Assembly (NCBI GenBank): GCA_038496445.1
Contig: JALMLS010000322.1
Span: 1,116,001 to 1,180,000 of the forward strand
Direction: 5' to 3'
Source of the DNA: Trichosphaerium sp. ATCC 40318
Taxonomy: Eukaryota > Discosea > Flabellinia > Trichosidae
Length of the DNA: 64,000 nt
Every line of letters starts with the position of its first letter. The first letter of the stretch is position 1. The notes below the pieces were generated by a model, which was not told where the DNA came from, made no database searches, and saw only the letters and a list, made by a program, of their open reading frames with translations. The translations under genes were made by a program, and so were the position numbers. Positions 48,681-61,597 of the stretch are shown here, one piece after another.

Positions 48681-49050
48681 AATTTAAAAGAATAGAGAGA
48701 ACGCATTTGACTCATGGTTTGCCTAGCGCTGTAAGCACGTGTTGACACTATTGCCTCTTACACGCACTCTTTTAACGCCATTTGAGTTCTGTTGTGGCAG
48801 GCAAATGTTCGTAAAACCAAAAATGTACTGTTGGCTGTGACAAATCTTTTTTATTGCTTCTCTTCGTCATCACGCGTTTTTTCATTTTGTTGAACGTTAC
48901 CGCGGTCTGCTGGGGAGCGCGTACAAATCGGATAATTGAGTGATTTCTTCCAAGCGACGTAAATTTGTTGTCCCGAGAACACCAGATAAGGACTGCAAAG
49001 CTGATTGGTGCAAACTGCGAAAGCAACAACGCAAACATCACTAAAATAAC
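48681..49050. promoter_or_regulatory. Divergent promoter region
   Basis: About 370 bases between PNKP and the FAD-CFA gene. A minus-strand open stretch at 48772-49041 (MMFALLLSQFAPISFAVLIW then basic residues) is possible but unsupported. Confidence 0.35.
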
Positions 49051-52000
49051 ATGCGCGTTGCTATTATAGGTTCTGGCGTAACTGGGCTTGCTGCCGCCTC
49101 ACATCTCCACAAACACGGTGCGCGCTGCAAACCTAACGATACACTATTTTTCTCGTTTGTATCTCGCAAACAAACCAAAACTAAATTCGTTTTGTCAGGC
49201 TGCGACGTTGTTGTCTATGAGGCAAGCGATCACGTTGGTGGGCACGCTCACACCCAATACGTTAACGGTAAGTACTTTTGTGCGAGCTGCGTAAAAAAAA
49301 AACCTACAGCGTCTAAGAACACTCTAGGTATACCTGTAGATACAGGTTTTATGGTTTTGAACAGAGTTACGTATCCAAACCTTCTGAAATGGTTCAAAGA
49401 GAGCGGTACGCAAAAGCAAACTTTTCAAAAAAAAAAAAGCTCTAGCTCCCTTTTGTGTTACGCTCTCATACTCATTAACTCTCTCAGGCGTGCTGTTAGA
49501 GAACTCGGAAATGTCGTTTTCTGTGAGTTTGAGCGACGCAAACATAGAGTGGAGTAGCGATGCGCCGTTTGCTTCCGCTGTACGTTTAAAACTATCGCTA
49601 TTGTATTTTTCCGTGCTTCGTGCGCAAAGGATTTATTCCGTTTCGCCTTTTTGCACTTTTTATCAAACTGCGACAAAAACTTATTGCAAACATAGTCTAG
49701 CTACTATAGTCCCAATTTTTACGGCATGTTGTACGATATTACGCGATTTAAGCGTGATGCAACGCAGTTTGTGGAAAATAAAGAGCCAGACACTACAACA
49801 ACCATGGAGCAGTTTTTGCAAAAACACGTACGACCGCATTTCCCAATTCTCAAAGGTCGGAACATTTAGTTTCCGATCGGGCCAATTTCGCGTTTGTGGA
49901 TCCAAACCAAAGACGAAAACTGCCCCATATACTCCATGTCCCTACCATCTCCTTACATTCTTTTTTTGTAGGGCTACGGCTACTACTTTATACACTACTA
50001 TTTGGTACCAATGATGGCAGCGATTTGGTCATGTGACACGGGAGATACACTCAAGTTTCCAGCCCTGTTTCTCTTGAAGTTTTTTTATAATCACCACCTA
50101 CTCCAAGTATCTGGTAGACCACTATGGCTCACTGTCAAAGGCCGCTGTGCGGATGGCTACGTTAGTAAGGTATGGCCTACCAGAAAAACAAACAATTCAC
50201 CAGTCATTGACAACGTGCTACATAGGTAACAGCTCCTTTTGCTGACAAGATTCATGTAAACAATCCAGTAAAGGAGGTGTATGCTACCTCTACCGGCAAA
50301 GTAAAAGTAGTGGCTAATGATGGTATGTCTTTGTTTGAACCAATACATAGTTCATATTATATTTCGTGACTAATGGGGCCGCTTAGAGGATGAGTTTGAT
50401 CGTGTCGTCTTTGCAAACCACGCACCAGATGTCTTGAAGATACTAAAGGATGTATTGCCTGAAGAGCAAGATGTACGTTGCGCTAGTGTTGGAACTTTTT
50501 CTGACGTGTGGGTGTTGTTAGATCCTCAGCAAATTCAAGTACCAAGAGAATGATGTATGGCTCCACCACGACACTTCTCTCATGCCTAAAAACCCTGCAG
50601 CATGGGCCTGCTGGAATTTTATTGGAAATAGTGACTGTACGAGAAAAAACCCATTATCGACACTTGTGCTGTTGCTGACTGCTTGGTTAGTGGGATGTTG
50701 CGTCACATATTGGTTGAAGCGGTTGCAGAACATTGAATCAAATGATCAACCCATCTTCGTTACCCTTAACCCTAGCACTCCACCAAAGGCCGAGCTTGTT
50801 GTGAATCACTGGAAGGCATCACACCCAGTGCCATCATTGCACACTATCAATTCGGATGACCTCTTTTCAAAAATTCAAGGAAAACGAAACATGTGGTTTG
50901 CAGGTGCCTACCAAGGCAACGGTTTCCATGAAGATGGCTTCAAGAGCGGTATGGCTGCTGCCAATGACTTGTTGCAAGGTACGTTCTAAGCGCCATACCT
51001 GTTGTGGCCTGTGGCTAACAGATTATTCGCTAGGACCATGGAAACCACTTCCAAACAATGTCATGCATCCGATCGGCATGGTCGATTCAATGTGCCGCAA
51101 TGTTGTCCTTTCGTACCTCAAGTCAACCATCTCATCTGGTACACTCGAAGTACACGACATTGGACATGGTGTCGTACGTCTTTTGTTATTATTACTGGAT
51201 TCTCTCTCTTGTTCTTGTGGCAAATCGACTAACACAGATGGACTTTAGACTACCATGGGCGATGGTAAGGAACCAAAGGCTATTCTGACTGTAATGCGTC
51301 CACAGTTTTACTCCAAGATGTGTTGGCGTTCCGCTCTAGGTACTATCACCCACACAGGTTATTGTTAGGCTGTTCCAGCTCACAATATTTCTAGGTCTTG
51401 CCGATGCTTTCATCGCCGGAGACGTATTGTGTGATGACCTTTGCATCTTGTTTGAACTCATTGTAAACAACAGAAAGAAGAAAGGTACGATATATCACTT
51501 TTTGGTTAAAGACAAGTTGTCTTTGTTTGTGATTGTAGTCGCTCACTCGCTTCTGTAGAAGGTGCTATTGCACCTAGTTTGATGACATCCATACTTGGAC
51601 AATTGACAGCTTACTGGACGCACCAGAGCCGAAATAACTCGGTTAACAACACGCGTCAGAACATTCACGAACACTACGATCTAGGCAATGACTTTTTCAA
51701 ACTGTTCTTGGACAAATCCATGTCGTACTCTTGCGGTATTTTTAACAAACCAGACGAAAGCCTTTACGACTCTCAAATGAACAAAGTGAATCGGTTGATC
51801 GAGCTCGCTTGTGTCAAACCAGGAGATCGTGTGCTGGAGGTAAGGAGGAGCCTTCAACCAATGACCTTATAAGTTATTAACCTTGTTTTCTGTAACAGAT
51901 TGGTTTTGGTTGGGGTACAATGAGTATTGAGCTGGCCAAGTTGGGTTGTAAGGTAACTGGATTGACTTTATCATCTGAGCAGAAGAAATACGCAGAACAG

Positions 52001-52854
52001 CGTGCTAAAGAAATGGTAAGTTAAACACGTGCATGACCCAATATCAGTGAGCTCAGTGTCGTTATCAGTATCCACCTCCATCACTTACACTCGCACTCTT
52101 AGGGCGTTGCTGATAATATCTCTTTTGAGCTTGTAGATTACAGACAGTATGTACCTGAGCAGAAGTTTGACAGAATAGTTTCTTGTGAGATGCTGGAAGC
52201 AGTTGGTACGATTGGCTCAATATAAACTCCTTTTTTTTTTACTTGTTCTTTAACATATCGACTAACTGTTGGCACTAGGTCATGATTATTTGCCTGACTT
52301 TTTTGATGTTTGCAACAAACTCCTCGGGCCAAATGGTATCCTGGTTGTCCAGGTCATTACTATCCCCGATAGCCGATACGAGGAGTACCGCAGGACAACA
52401 GACTTTATTCAGCAATACATCTTCCCAGGAGGTCACCTTCCATCCCTTGGCGCACTAACAGAGGCCATGGGCAAGAAGACGCCATTCATGGTGCGTATAT
52501 TGTAATTTGTTCTTTGTGGTTTTTACTGACCGTGGTTTGTTCCTATCAAGGTTGAAAGCGTTGACAATATTGGTCCACACTACGCAACAACATTACGTCA
52601 TTGGTTGAACCTATTCAGAGCCAAGGTACATTTCTCACAACAAGTTGTAATGTTTACATGGTACAATGTTGCTAAAATTGTGATTCTAGATTCCTGAAAT
52701 CAGATCTCAAGGATTCTCTGACGAATTTATTCGCACGTGGGAGTACTATTTTCAATACTGCGAAGCCGGGTTCAAGACAAGAACTTTGTCTGATTTACAT
52801 ATAGTGTTCACGCGCCCTGGTAACTATGATCTAGATACACAATTGTACAAATAA
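49051..52854 (+). CDS. FAD amine-oxidase-like/cyclopropane fatty acid synthase fusion
   Basis: ATG 49051 opens MRVAIIGSGVTGLAAASHLH, a Rossmann FAD motif G-x-G-x-x-G, then VVVYEASDHVGGHAHT and PVDTGFMVLNRVTYPNL. The oxidase part continues with QPLWLTVKG-like, DRVVFANHAPDVLKIL and NMWFAGAYQGNGFHEDG. A linker (GLADAFIAGDVLCDDLC) joins the C-terminal synthase: QNIHEHYDLGNDFFKLFLDK, SMSYSCGIFNKP, RVLEIGFGWGTMSIELAKLG (SAM-binding), FDRIVSCEMLEAVGHDY and FPGGHLPSLGAL. YEYYFQYCEAGFKTRTL-like sequence is near the end. It adds a methylene from S-adenosylmethionine to unsaturated acyl chains of phospholipids. The fusion is also known from plants. About 20 introns; the stop is at 52854. Confidence 0.88.
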
Positions 52855-53505
52855 GTAAAACTATTTTTTTTCCAAAGTTGCTTTATTGCTTTTATGATAG
52901 ATACTAACTACAATTAACTTGTTTGACCTCGATAATCACATTGAAAATCCAATGGATAACAGTACCGTACTCTAAAAAGCGTATTCCTGGCATTTTGACC
53001 TACCTGTCTTTACTTTGGCTGTAACTTTAATGTGTAATTCTACATATCATATACGCCTGCCAATGCGTTTATACCTTGGTCTGTTACAAGGTGGCTTTGC
53101 AAACTTACTGTGTACACCGCTGCATCCTATAATACTTGCATGACACTGGCGTTTAAAGGTCATTTGAAAGCAATTCACAGCAGTGGCTAGGATCGTGATA
53201 AAGACCTTCAACTCACGTTTTAAATCCGATAAGAGCAAATACAATATTATTCCATATTCTTTTTCGTTCTACAAACAGCTTGTTGAGTAAGACAGCTTGA
53301 GATTTTTGTAATTATCGCACAAGAAAAAAAGTTGTACTTTTCTAACCAAAATAACTTAACAACTTATCTTTGTGTCTTTACTTTGTTTACTTGTTAACTT
53401 GTTAATACAGTGCTTGGGGGTTTCTATTTACAAAGGGGTTGGTGAATTAGTGGTATGTACAATTTGATACAAAGCGAGGTTTGAAAAAAAAAACTGGAAT
53501 GAAAT
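52855..53505. other. Convergent AT-rich gap
   Basis: About 650 bases between two 3' ends. No coding, tRNA or repeat signal seen. Confidence 0.35.
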
Positions 53506-56244
53506 CTAGTTCATTTCGTCAAGTTTGGTGTATGTCGCAGCAGCCATTATCACGTCGCTGTTCAAATCTCTTCGTAGGTGAAGGACACACCTCTCCAATG
53601 TGTGGTAAAGTTTGACGTGGTTTTCCATCAACGATAATTCTAAAAGGGGTTAGTGGCTAATCTCAAGAACACTAGTAAGGTAATCACAAGCTGCTCATTA
53701 AAAGCGCGCAAAGTTTCATGTGCGAGTAATGCTTGGGTGTACGTACTTCGCCATGTTTCTCTTTGGGACTTGTACAAGCAGTCGCGCATCATCGCCTTTG
53801 TAGGGTTCGATAGGAGCTGAGAATAGTCGCTCAATCCAACGTTAGGTACGATTGTTATATCTCCCTGTTTGATGCAGTTAGACAAACAACGATTTCAATA
53901 AAAGCAAGGACAGCAGTCCTGTCCGCATAGTGACCCGTTTTTGAAAAGATTGTAATGGTAATCACGTACCTTGTATTGCTGTGACACCAAGTTATGTAAC
54001 ATGTTCAACTGTTGTGGCCACAAACCAAGATGTTCGAGCTGTTCGATTAAACAATTAGCACACGTGTACATACATATTTCTGCAATACAAAAAACCGTGC
54101 GTCTCAATGTGGTGTACCTGTAAGATGCGATGCTTAAGTTCGGACGTTATACAATATGCTGCTTTACTAAGCAAGCTGTCGTTGATCTGATCTGTAGAGC
54201 TAATGAATGGTATAACGTGGGGATTAACCTAAAAATAAGGTCAACAAAACGTGCATGTGAATACTGAAGAGTAGGGTTTACCTGAGAAACAATAAAGTGA
54301 TTCACGTTAAACAGCTCACGCAACCGTATCATAGGCAAGTCATTCTCAACGCTGCCATCAGAGCACTTGATGCCCTTAGGATCATACCGTCCAATATTGC
54401 CATTCTCGTCTTTTGATTGAAGCTAAAAAACCGACGTGAATAACAAAAAGACATGCTTAAAAGCCAAAATGTAAAATATAGATGCCACGCGTGTAAGTAG
54501 ATTGTTGAAGCTCTAAATGTGGTTCACCTACCTCTACAGGTTCGTATAAAAATGCTAGCGCACATGAAGCGAGTGCTGCAGAGAAAACAAGAACCTACCC
54601 GAGGTTTAACGTCAACGTGAGGAAAACAAACAAGTTCAATGACTAGCGCGCGTACATTAGGTGCTGTGATGTAGTTTAAGAGGCGCGGATGATCGAACGT
54701 CTTGTTGCTGCACACTGTAATGTTGAGGATACAGCCAGTGCGCTGGTATGCCTCTTGAAAGGTGACATTGCCGATATTCGATCTAATGCAATCACCGAGC
54801 TTATTGATGTCCATCAACACGCCTAGAGACTGGAATCAACAAAAATAACGGGCGATGATAGAGCTAAAGAGTGGAAAGAAGGATTGTTTGTACCTTTTGT
54901 CATTAATCGTGCCAATTTTCTGTTTAGTGATCCTTCAGAATCGAATGCCTCAAATTGTAGATCTTCAAATTCGTTTTCAAGCATCTTTGAGAGCTCAGAT
55001 CTGGTCTTTGTACCTAAATTCATCTTTTTTTTAAAATGGATGCCTCGCCATTGTTTAAAACTTTTTTCACTAGCGTACCAACGAATGAAGCAATAATAGA
55101 ACCAATACTAGATCCAGAAATAATTTTGGGTAAAATATCTAGATGAACAAATCAGAAAAAGCGAATAACTTGTCCAGTTTTAGTTCTTTTTTTTCTATTT
55201 TGGATTTTTTTTGAAAAAAGATCTTCTCGACGTACCATTGTCGTGTAATACTTTGATGACACCCAAATGGTATAATCCTAATGTAGCACCACCACTGAGA
55301 CACAATGCTGTTCTACCATATGCTTGACGTGCGGCAAAGAAGAATTCAAACTTTTGCTGCGTATTAATGTAAGTAGAAATCACGTGGCAGTATTTTCGTT
55401 TTTGGATTGTGTGGGTTCAAAAATAAAAGCTCCGTTGATACAGCTAACACAGACCACGTGGGTAATGGTGTAATCTGTGCTAGGCGCATACTCGGGTATT
55501 CTGTAATTTGGGTGACTAGCGCTAGAGCCGCGGTTTTGGTACCTGTAGAGATACTGTTTTAAAGTTGCTGTGACATATGATGCGAAGAAGCTCGTCTGTT
55601 TCGTTTGTGTACTCCTCTATCAATTGTTTGGTACCAAAGTAACATTTCTCGTATAGTTTTGGGTTTCCAATGCCGGAAAAATTACGTCGCATCCCTTTAG
55701 GAAGATTATAAGCAAAATGTCGTCCCAAAAAAAAAAAAAAAAAAAAAAAAAACAACAAGAAAAAAAATTGTACCGTTACGGAGGAATAATAAAACTTCTT
55801 GAATATTCTCTGCGCTCAGTTTTGCCTTGTAGTATCGTAGCATAGCTAAGCGGTTTCGAATTGTTGTGTAGTCGTAAATATTCGATTCATCCATCTCTTT
55901 CCATTCATTGTTTCCTGAAATTCGCGTTAAAGGGCTGTGGCTTCGGGTATAGCAACACTACCTAGCTTTTTGTCGAGGGATAACGCTGCTTCTTTCCAAG
56001 TGGCGTAATCCTCGCTACTATCGAGTACATTGGTCAACCTTTCAAGTTCTTCTTTGTCTGGGTATACTGTTGTGAGTAGTGCCTAAAAATGTTACACTCT
56101 GAATTCCGCTCACCACGGAGATGTATATACATGTGCTGGTGCCCTTTAGAAGGGTGGCGCACAAAAGTAGGCTTTTTGCTCAAAGGTTGTTGAATGTACC
56201 TTTGGTAAGAACGCACTAGCTGCCCAGTACGCGTATGAAGTCAT
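53506..56244 (-). CDS. Patatin-domain triacylglycerol lipase (SDP1/Tgl-like)
   Basis: ATG 56244 opens [15 protein letters not shown]. The N-terminal helical region has the family pattern: [55 protein letters not shown] and [19 protein letters not shown]. The patatin core has the oxyanion glycine loop [20 protein letters not shown], the nucleophile elbow [12 protein letters not shown] (GxSxG) and the dyad aspartate in [12 protein letters not shown] (DGS). Later parts include [36 protein letters not shown] and [20 protein letters not shown]. It ends YTKLDEMN. It should hydrolyse storage triacylglycerol on lipid droplets. About ten introns. A 24-base A run (55727-55750) sits in one intron. Confidence 0.88.
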
Positions 56245-56698
56245 TTTTATGCTAGAAATTTACTACTGTACTTGGGTTATCCTGCCAATCACAAACTTTC
56301 AGTTACTTATATAGATACCTAGTGCTAAAGTGCTGGGTGTGGCTGTTGACTTATTTGAATTTTGAAATGATTTTTGTTTTTGCTGTCGCTTAATGTGGCG
56401 TCTTTAAGCACTGCGAGCCCATACTGTAGTAATGATTAAATGCAACTTACGACACTGACCCATGTCTGTGTAGCATCGTAAAACGTCAGTATGCGAAAAT
56501 AGTTTCAAGGAAGCCAATTCAGGTATTACTACCAATCCAACTATTAAAAATTTCTGATTTGTATTTATACATGGTGGAACTACAACGTAGATCATATGTG
56601 GCGAAATTGCTATACATGATGACGTGATGAATTCCTCTGGGAGTTCAAATATGATTAACCAATTTAGAGACAGATCGCCACTACTGTAGCCAATGAGG
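56245..56698. promoter_or_regulatory. Intergenic region upstream of the lipase gene
   Basis: About 450 bases between the patatin gene start and the end of the DUF1365 gene, both on the minus strand. It carries the lipase promoter and no clear coding sequence. Confidence 0.35.
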
Positions 56699-58250
56699 TT
56701 ATTGAGGTTTTACCTTTGGGTGTGGAATGTATGGCACGCCACTGCAAATGAGTTTAAGCGCTTGCCAATGTATACCAGCAAAGACCTTGAACGTCATCAA
56801 AGGATGCTTCGCTAAGATCCACAGTAGATTAGATTGTGTCACTTCATGCCTTTGCACGTGCAATGACGCCTATGACAGAAAAATTGGTATGTAAAGTAAA
56901 AAAACCCTTCCGTACAATAAAATTGAGCTTTTGTGTCGTTTCGTGTGTCATAAGCCAAGTCATCTGTAGCAAACGGGTTAGTACGCTGTTTCAGTATAGA
57001 AAAATTGGATGCATACATTCCAGTTCTCGTTGGGCGTATCGTACTTTGCTCGATAGTCATAATGCATTTTAAAAAATGGAGAAACATGCCTGGACAACGC
57101 CGATATTAGCAGATAGACTCAAAGGCAGAAGAAATAAAAACCATGACGTACATTATTTTAGTGAATTTGTCTGTCATTCTCTTGGGGTTTAGTGGAGTGC
57201 AGGCGTGGGTGTAGTAGCATTTTTCACCCCTAGCACAAATGAGTTAGATTTACTGGCGTTGATCGGTGTATACAGCGGTACCAAGGTGTGTTGGTTACTT
57301 CAGAGAGCATGGCGACCAGCTTGCCAGATTCATCCTTGCACCAATAATACGAGATTGGATTAAAAGTGTATCCCCAGTACCGCCAGTTTGTAAGCAAGTA
57401 AACCTTACCTAACATTAAAACAGGTTAGTATTTCTGAAATGCAGGAAGCTGCCTTATGTTCAAAAACACAAACCTGACACTTTCTTTCCTGTATCTTGGA
57501 ATACCTTTTCGTGCACTTGTTCACGACTCAAGTATTCTGATTTGCGTAAATAACCCAACGCTGGCTTTTGTGAGTCTCCTACAAGTGAACTGTTTTTAGT
57601 TCATCATTTATACTAGATATTGACCTTTGACCAGTGCGTACCTGTGTCATTGCTTGACCATAGCCAATACTGATCAAAGGCATAATCAGTATCATCGTTG
57701 AGTTCAATCATCATCATGAAAACATCATAAGAAAATTTATGATCACGTGGCGATGTATCCGTCTTGAAACGACGATGGAATACTGATCCAGCGTAGATGT
57801 ATTTCTCTACATGAAATGCTCTGGATGCTAGAATCTTTTCATTCGGGCCGTTCAGGTCGCCGACAAGTCCAAATAAATTGAGTACAACGAGCACTTGGTA
57901 GGTCATATCGAATTCCCACAACTGATGTGCAAAATTAGCGGCTAAAACGTCCGCTTTGTGATTGTTTTGATAACCTGTCAACTGTCAACAATGTGTTCAA
58001 CCGTGTCGTGGAGGATAAGGGTGTTACCTTGACCTGCTGTGAGTAGCGCTACAATCGTGTTATTCACGCCATCCGCTTTGTACGATTTGGTGCCATAAAA
58101 CCCCACTTCGAGGCATCTGTTAGCGAGATAAAGCAAAATCTCTGGTATTATAACGCCACTCAACACGCCGAACCTACAATGCGTTAAAACAATACGGATT
58201 TAACGCTCACCATAACGCAGATACCACTGACGCTGCTATCCATACAATTA
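56699..58250 (-). CDS. DUF1365-domain protein
   Basis: The start is uncertain (somewhere at 58200-58305). Before the core are two hydrophobic segments: LLRVIVWIAASVVSALW (about 58240) and FGVLSGVIIPEILLYLANRC. The DUF1365 core reads KYIYAGSVFHRRFKTDTSPR and HKFSYDVFMMMIELND, then VYLLTNWRYWGYTFNPISYY and WCKDESGKLVAMLSEVTNTP. Further on are RHVSPFFKMHYDYRAKYDTP and LLWILAKHPLMTFKVFAGIH then PYIPHPK, ending at TAA 56699. In bacteria this family is coded next to FAD amine oxidase and cyclopropane synthase genes. It should act in the same lipid-modification pathway. The biochemical step is unknown. Confidence 0.75.
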
Positions 58251-58636
58251 CGCGCAACAGGGTTGACGCAAAACTCGTTCTTAGCGCCTACTGTTCTTCA
58301 ATCATTACGCAAATGCGCTTAAAGTACCTTTGAGTGTATATTGACGCATGACAAGAGATAAAGAACGGTAGTTGTAAAAGCTGGTGCGGTAAAAAGTTTC
58401 TCCTTGTGCCTCAGGACGATATTACTTGCTACTTGCCGCCATTGCGCTTGTAAAATGCCAATGGCGGTTAGCTGTACGAGATATCTTATCATGACGATTC
58501 CCTTTATTCGCGCTATATCCTAATGGCACGTTATATAGCGTATGCACCAAATGTAGGTTTATTGCGCTTGAGACAGCATCACTTAAGCGAGTAGACGAAG
58601 TCGCTCTTATAAGTGTTCCAAAAAACCTAAACCACT
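58251..58636. promoter_or_regulatory. Divergent promoter region
   Basis: About 330-390 bases between the starts of the DUF1365 and PIP kinase genes. The boundary on the left is uncertain because the first exon of the former is. Confidence 0.35.
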
Positions 58637-61192
58637 ATGGCCACTATTCGCGACATTGTACTAGGCATACGCCACGCGGTATGTAAGCGTATTCACATAC
58701 CATACATTAACAATTATCAAGACAAGCGCTGCAGATAAAAACCAGGTTCAAAAATTGACTTCGGAGGAATATAGAGATATACAGCGGTTCAAATTACGTG
58801 GGTAAGCGCAAAATAACAAGTAATGTTTTTTGAGTTGTGCACGTGGTTTGGATAGCAGATCTACGCCAAAACAAAACGCAAAACAGTCTGTGTATACGCC
58901 CTAACACTGTCCTTTAGAGACGAAGAATTTGAGATAAAAGCCTACGCTCCTCACGTATTCCATCACTTGCGCAAGATACATGGTATTAGCGCCAAGTCCT
59001 TTTTGGTGCGTCTTCTTTTTTTTGTAATGTCTGTTTTCGCCTGTCTTGTATTGCTTGTATCGTCCATTGTTACAAACGGTATTAGGGTTCTTGGATATTA
59101 CCCGCTAAAAAAGAGGATGTAACCCTGGATGAGTCGACAGGGCGGTCAGGATCAATGTTCTACATGACCGAGGATAAGAAGTATTTTTTCAAGACGATCC
59201 TACACGCAGAGGCACGTGTCGATGGTTGTCACTTTTTGTTTTTGACATTGGCACAGGTTGGTGCGTTGATGGTAATGTTAGAAGACTACGTCAAGGTATG
59301 CCCGGTTTTTAACAGTGAGTTTCTTGTGGATATTGAGTTGCCTACTACTACAGCATTTGAACAAACACAAGCGATCTTTCATAATGAAAGTCTTTGGGAT
59401 GTATCGCTTAGAAACTGGACGGTAATGACGGTGTAGTAAACATGCTTTGACTGATTTCCCTATTAGAACAGTGAAGCCAACACAAACATGGTTGATTGTT
59501 ATGGGTAATGTGTTACCTACAAGACTGAAGATACACGAAAAGTACGGCTTTCTGAACGGTTTAGTAAAAGTTAATTGTTGTGTTCTCAAGATATGATTTA
59601 AAAGGACGAACAGCAAAACCTGGAAAGAGTTACGCTGAGCGTGGAAAGACGTCTGAAGGACCTGTGAAGGATAATGAGATTAATAGAATATTAAAGTTTA
59701 TTCAGTACTACTACTACAACCACCTCTGTAAACAGTGCTGACAAAGGTTAGTGAAGACGACAAGAAGTTATTCATCAAGCAGGTGACGGACGATATAAAT
59801 GTAAGCACTTTTTTTGACGCCAGTTTTTTTGACTTAAATAATTGTTTAGCTTCTTGGCAGGAAAAATATTATGGATTATTCCCTGTTAGTTGGTTAGGCC
59901 CAATTCTTATTTACTTTTTGTAACATCCGTGTGACAGGTATTCACCATGTTGGGGAACTTGACAAGGACGAGATGGATAAAGTAGATCAAGTTATTGAAA
60001 CTGGTTCTGATCCTGAAAGGCCACGTGATATTGCAGAAAATGCTTCAGAGGTTCATCTTTAAATATTATTTCTTGTGTATTTGTATTAACTCTTCTTGAA
60101 GGATGAAAAATCCAGCGATTCTGGAGAAGCAAAAGCACCAGAGAGTGGTGCTGAAGAAAAAACAGAAAAGAAACATGGAAGGCAAAGGAAGAAGGCTGTA
60201 TCTGAGGGCGCAAAATCTAAGCCAAAAAAAAAGAAGGAATCATTTGGCGAAAACTTGTATACTGTCATGGTAATACCCCATGAATTAAGGTCTTTCTTTA
60301 AAACCAACGTAGGTTGACGATATAGCTCCGCTTAAATCAGATATAAACACGTGGGACACCAAGAAGATATTGGAAGAGGAACGTTTCATGGCAGAAAGCT
60401 GCAAAAGGTATGTTTGCTTATTGCTAGCCATAATAACGGTTTTTTTCTTCAAGTCCTTTTGGATTCGGTATGGAATGTGAGAATCCTACCACTGGTGGTA
60501 AAGAGGCACGACATGCGTAATAGACATATCGTGAATAATTGTGCTGATATATTAGATTGTGTTTATAGGCATCATCGATTGTCTCACCAACTACCATCTT
60601 GGCAAGCGTGTTGCTCATTTTATGAAAAAGTTTATTTGGTATGTGACTCTTTAAGGCATTTCGTTTAGAAACCAACATCACCCTAATTTTGTGCGCTTAG
60701 GGAGTCTTCAACACTATCAACGGCATAACTTTTCATTTCATTAGAGTACGATGTACTAATTGTGCTAACTGTAGGTCCGTGCCGAGTTTTATGCTGAAAG
60801 ATTCTGGCATTTTATGACCCACGATTTAATCGGTGAAGAAGTAGATCCAGACAAGGAAGAAACAAGGCACGTGACCTTTTTATTTTCAGTGTACGTTTCA
60901 ACTCAAATTGTACTAACTAGCAGCTCGATTAGGATAAAGACAGACGAGCCACAGCTCATTCCAGAGCTTCGTGTTAACACTGATAGGTAACCCATTACCC
61001 ATTCAGTTAAATGTTCCTCCTTACACATGTGCCAATAGGGTAAGAAAGCGCAGTCGTAGTTTGGGATATGGCAACGTACGAAGGAACACCATCAGCGGGC
61101 ACACGCCGTTTAAAGGTGAAAAAAAAGAAGGAGAAGAGAAAGATGGTGGCAACAAGGATCAGGACGCTGAAGAACAACATTCTTTTGAGTGA
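58637..61192 (+). CDS. Phosphatidylinositol-4-phosphate 5-kinase (PIPK)
   Basis: ATG 58637 (MATIRDIVLGIRHA), then exons with YRDIQRFKLRG and EFEIKAYAPHVFHHLRKIHG. The N-lobe continues STGRSGSMFYMTEDKKYFFK and TILHAEARVLMVMLEDYVK. YDLKGRTAKPGK and the diagnostic IMDYSLLVG follow, the latter joined to GIHHVGELDKDEMDKVDQVI. A Lys/Glu/Ser-rich insert (60100-60250) is followed by the C-lobe end GIIDCLTNYHLGKRVAHFMK and YAERFWHFMTHDLIGEEVDP. It phosphorylates PI4P to PI(4,5)P2 at membranes. The tail is basic, then acidic, ending EEQHSFE at TGA 61192. About 13 introns. PI synthase, PIPK and the PTEN-like phosphatase in this window act on one lipid family. Confidence 0.9.
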
Positions 61193-61597
61193 GATCGGCA
61201 TGCTATTCAGTTCTTGCACATGTCTTTCGAGTAAATACCAATCCTATTAATAAATAACGTTACGCCAGCACACCTCTTGTTCGTACGATTAGGCTCTTGC
61301 GACATTCAATACCAACTATTATACTGTTGCTGGCTTGCAATACAGCTTGATACAGCAGCAAATACGATTAAAAGAGCTGATATGTGCAATGGGCTAAAAA
61401 GGCAAGTCAATTCAAACTTAGACTTAATTAATTTACTGTTTCTTTTCTTTAAAAACGTTTACAATCTATCTGATGTGGCATAGCTGCTAAATACCAACAA
61501 ACAGCAGTAAAACTGTGTTAATAGTAACGTGCTTTACATTGTGCGACACCTTATTTGGATCCATTACAGTGCAGGTTATTGTTCAAGCTAGTCATAA
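61193..61597. other. Intergenic gap
   Basis: About 405 bases between the PIPK stop and the LRR gene stop (convergent). I see no coding signal. Confidence 0.35.

Noticed and set aside
48772..49041. 89-codon minus-strand frame with a hydrophobic start.
   Set aside because: It fills a divergent promoter, starts 10 bases from the neighbouring gene, and shows no family or splice support.
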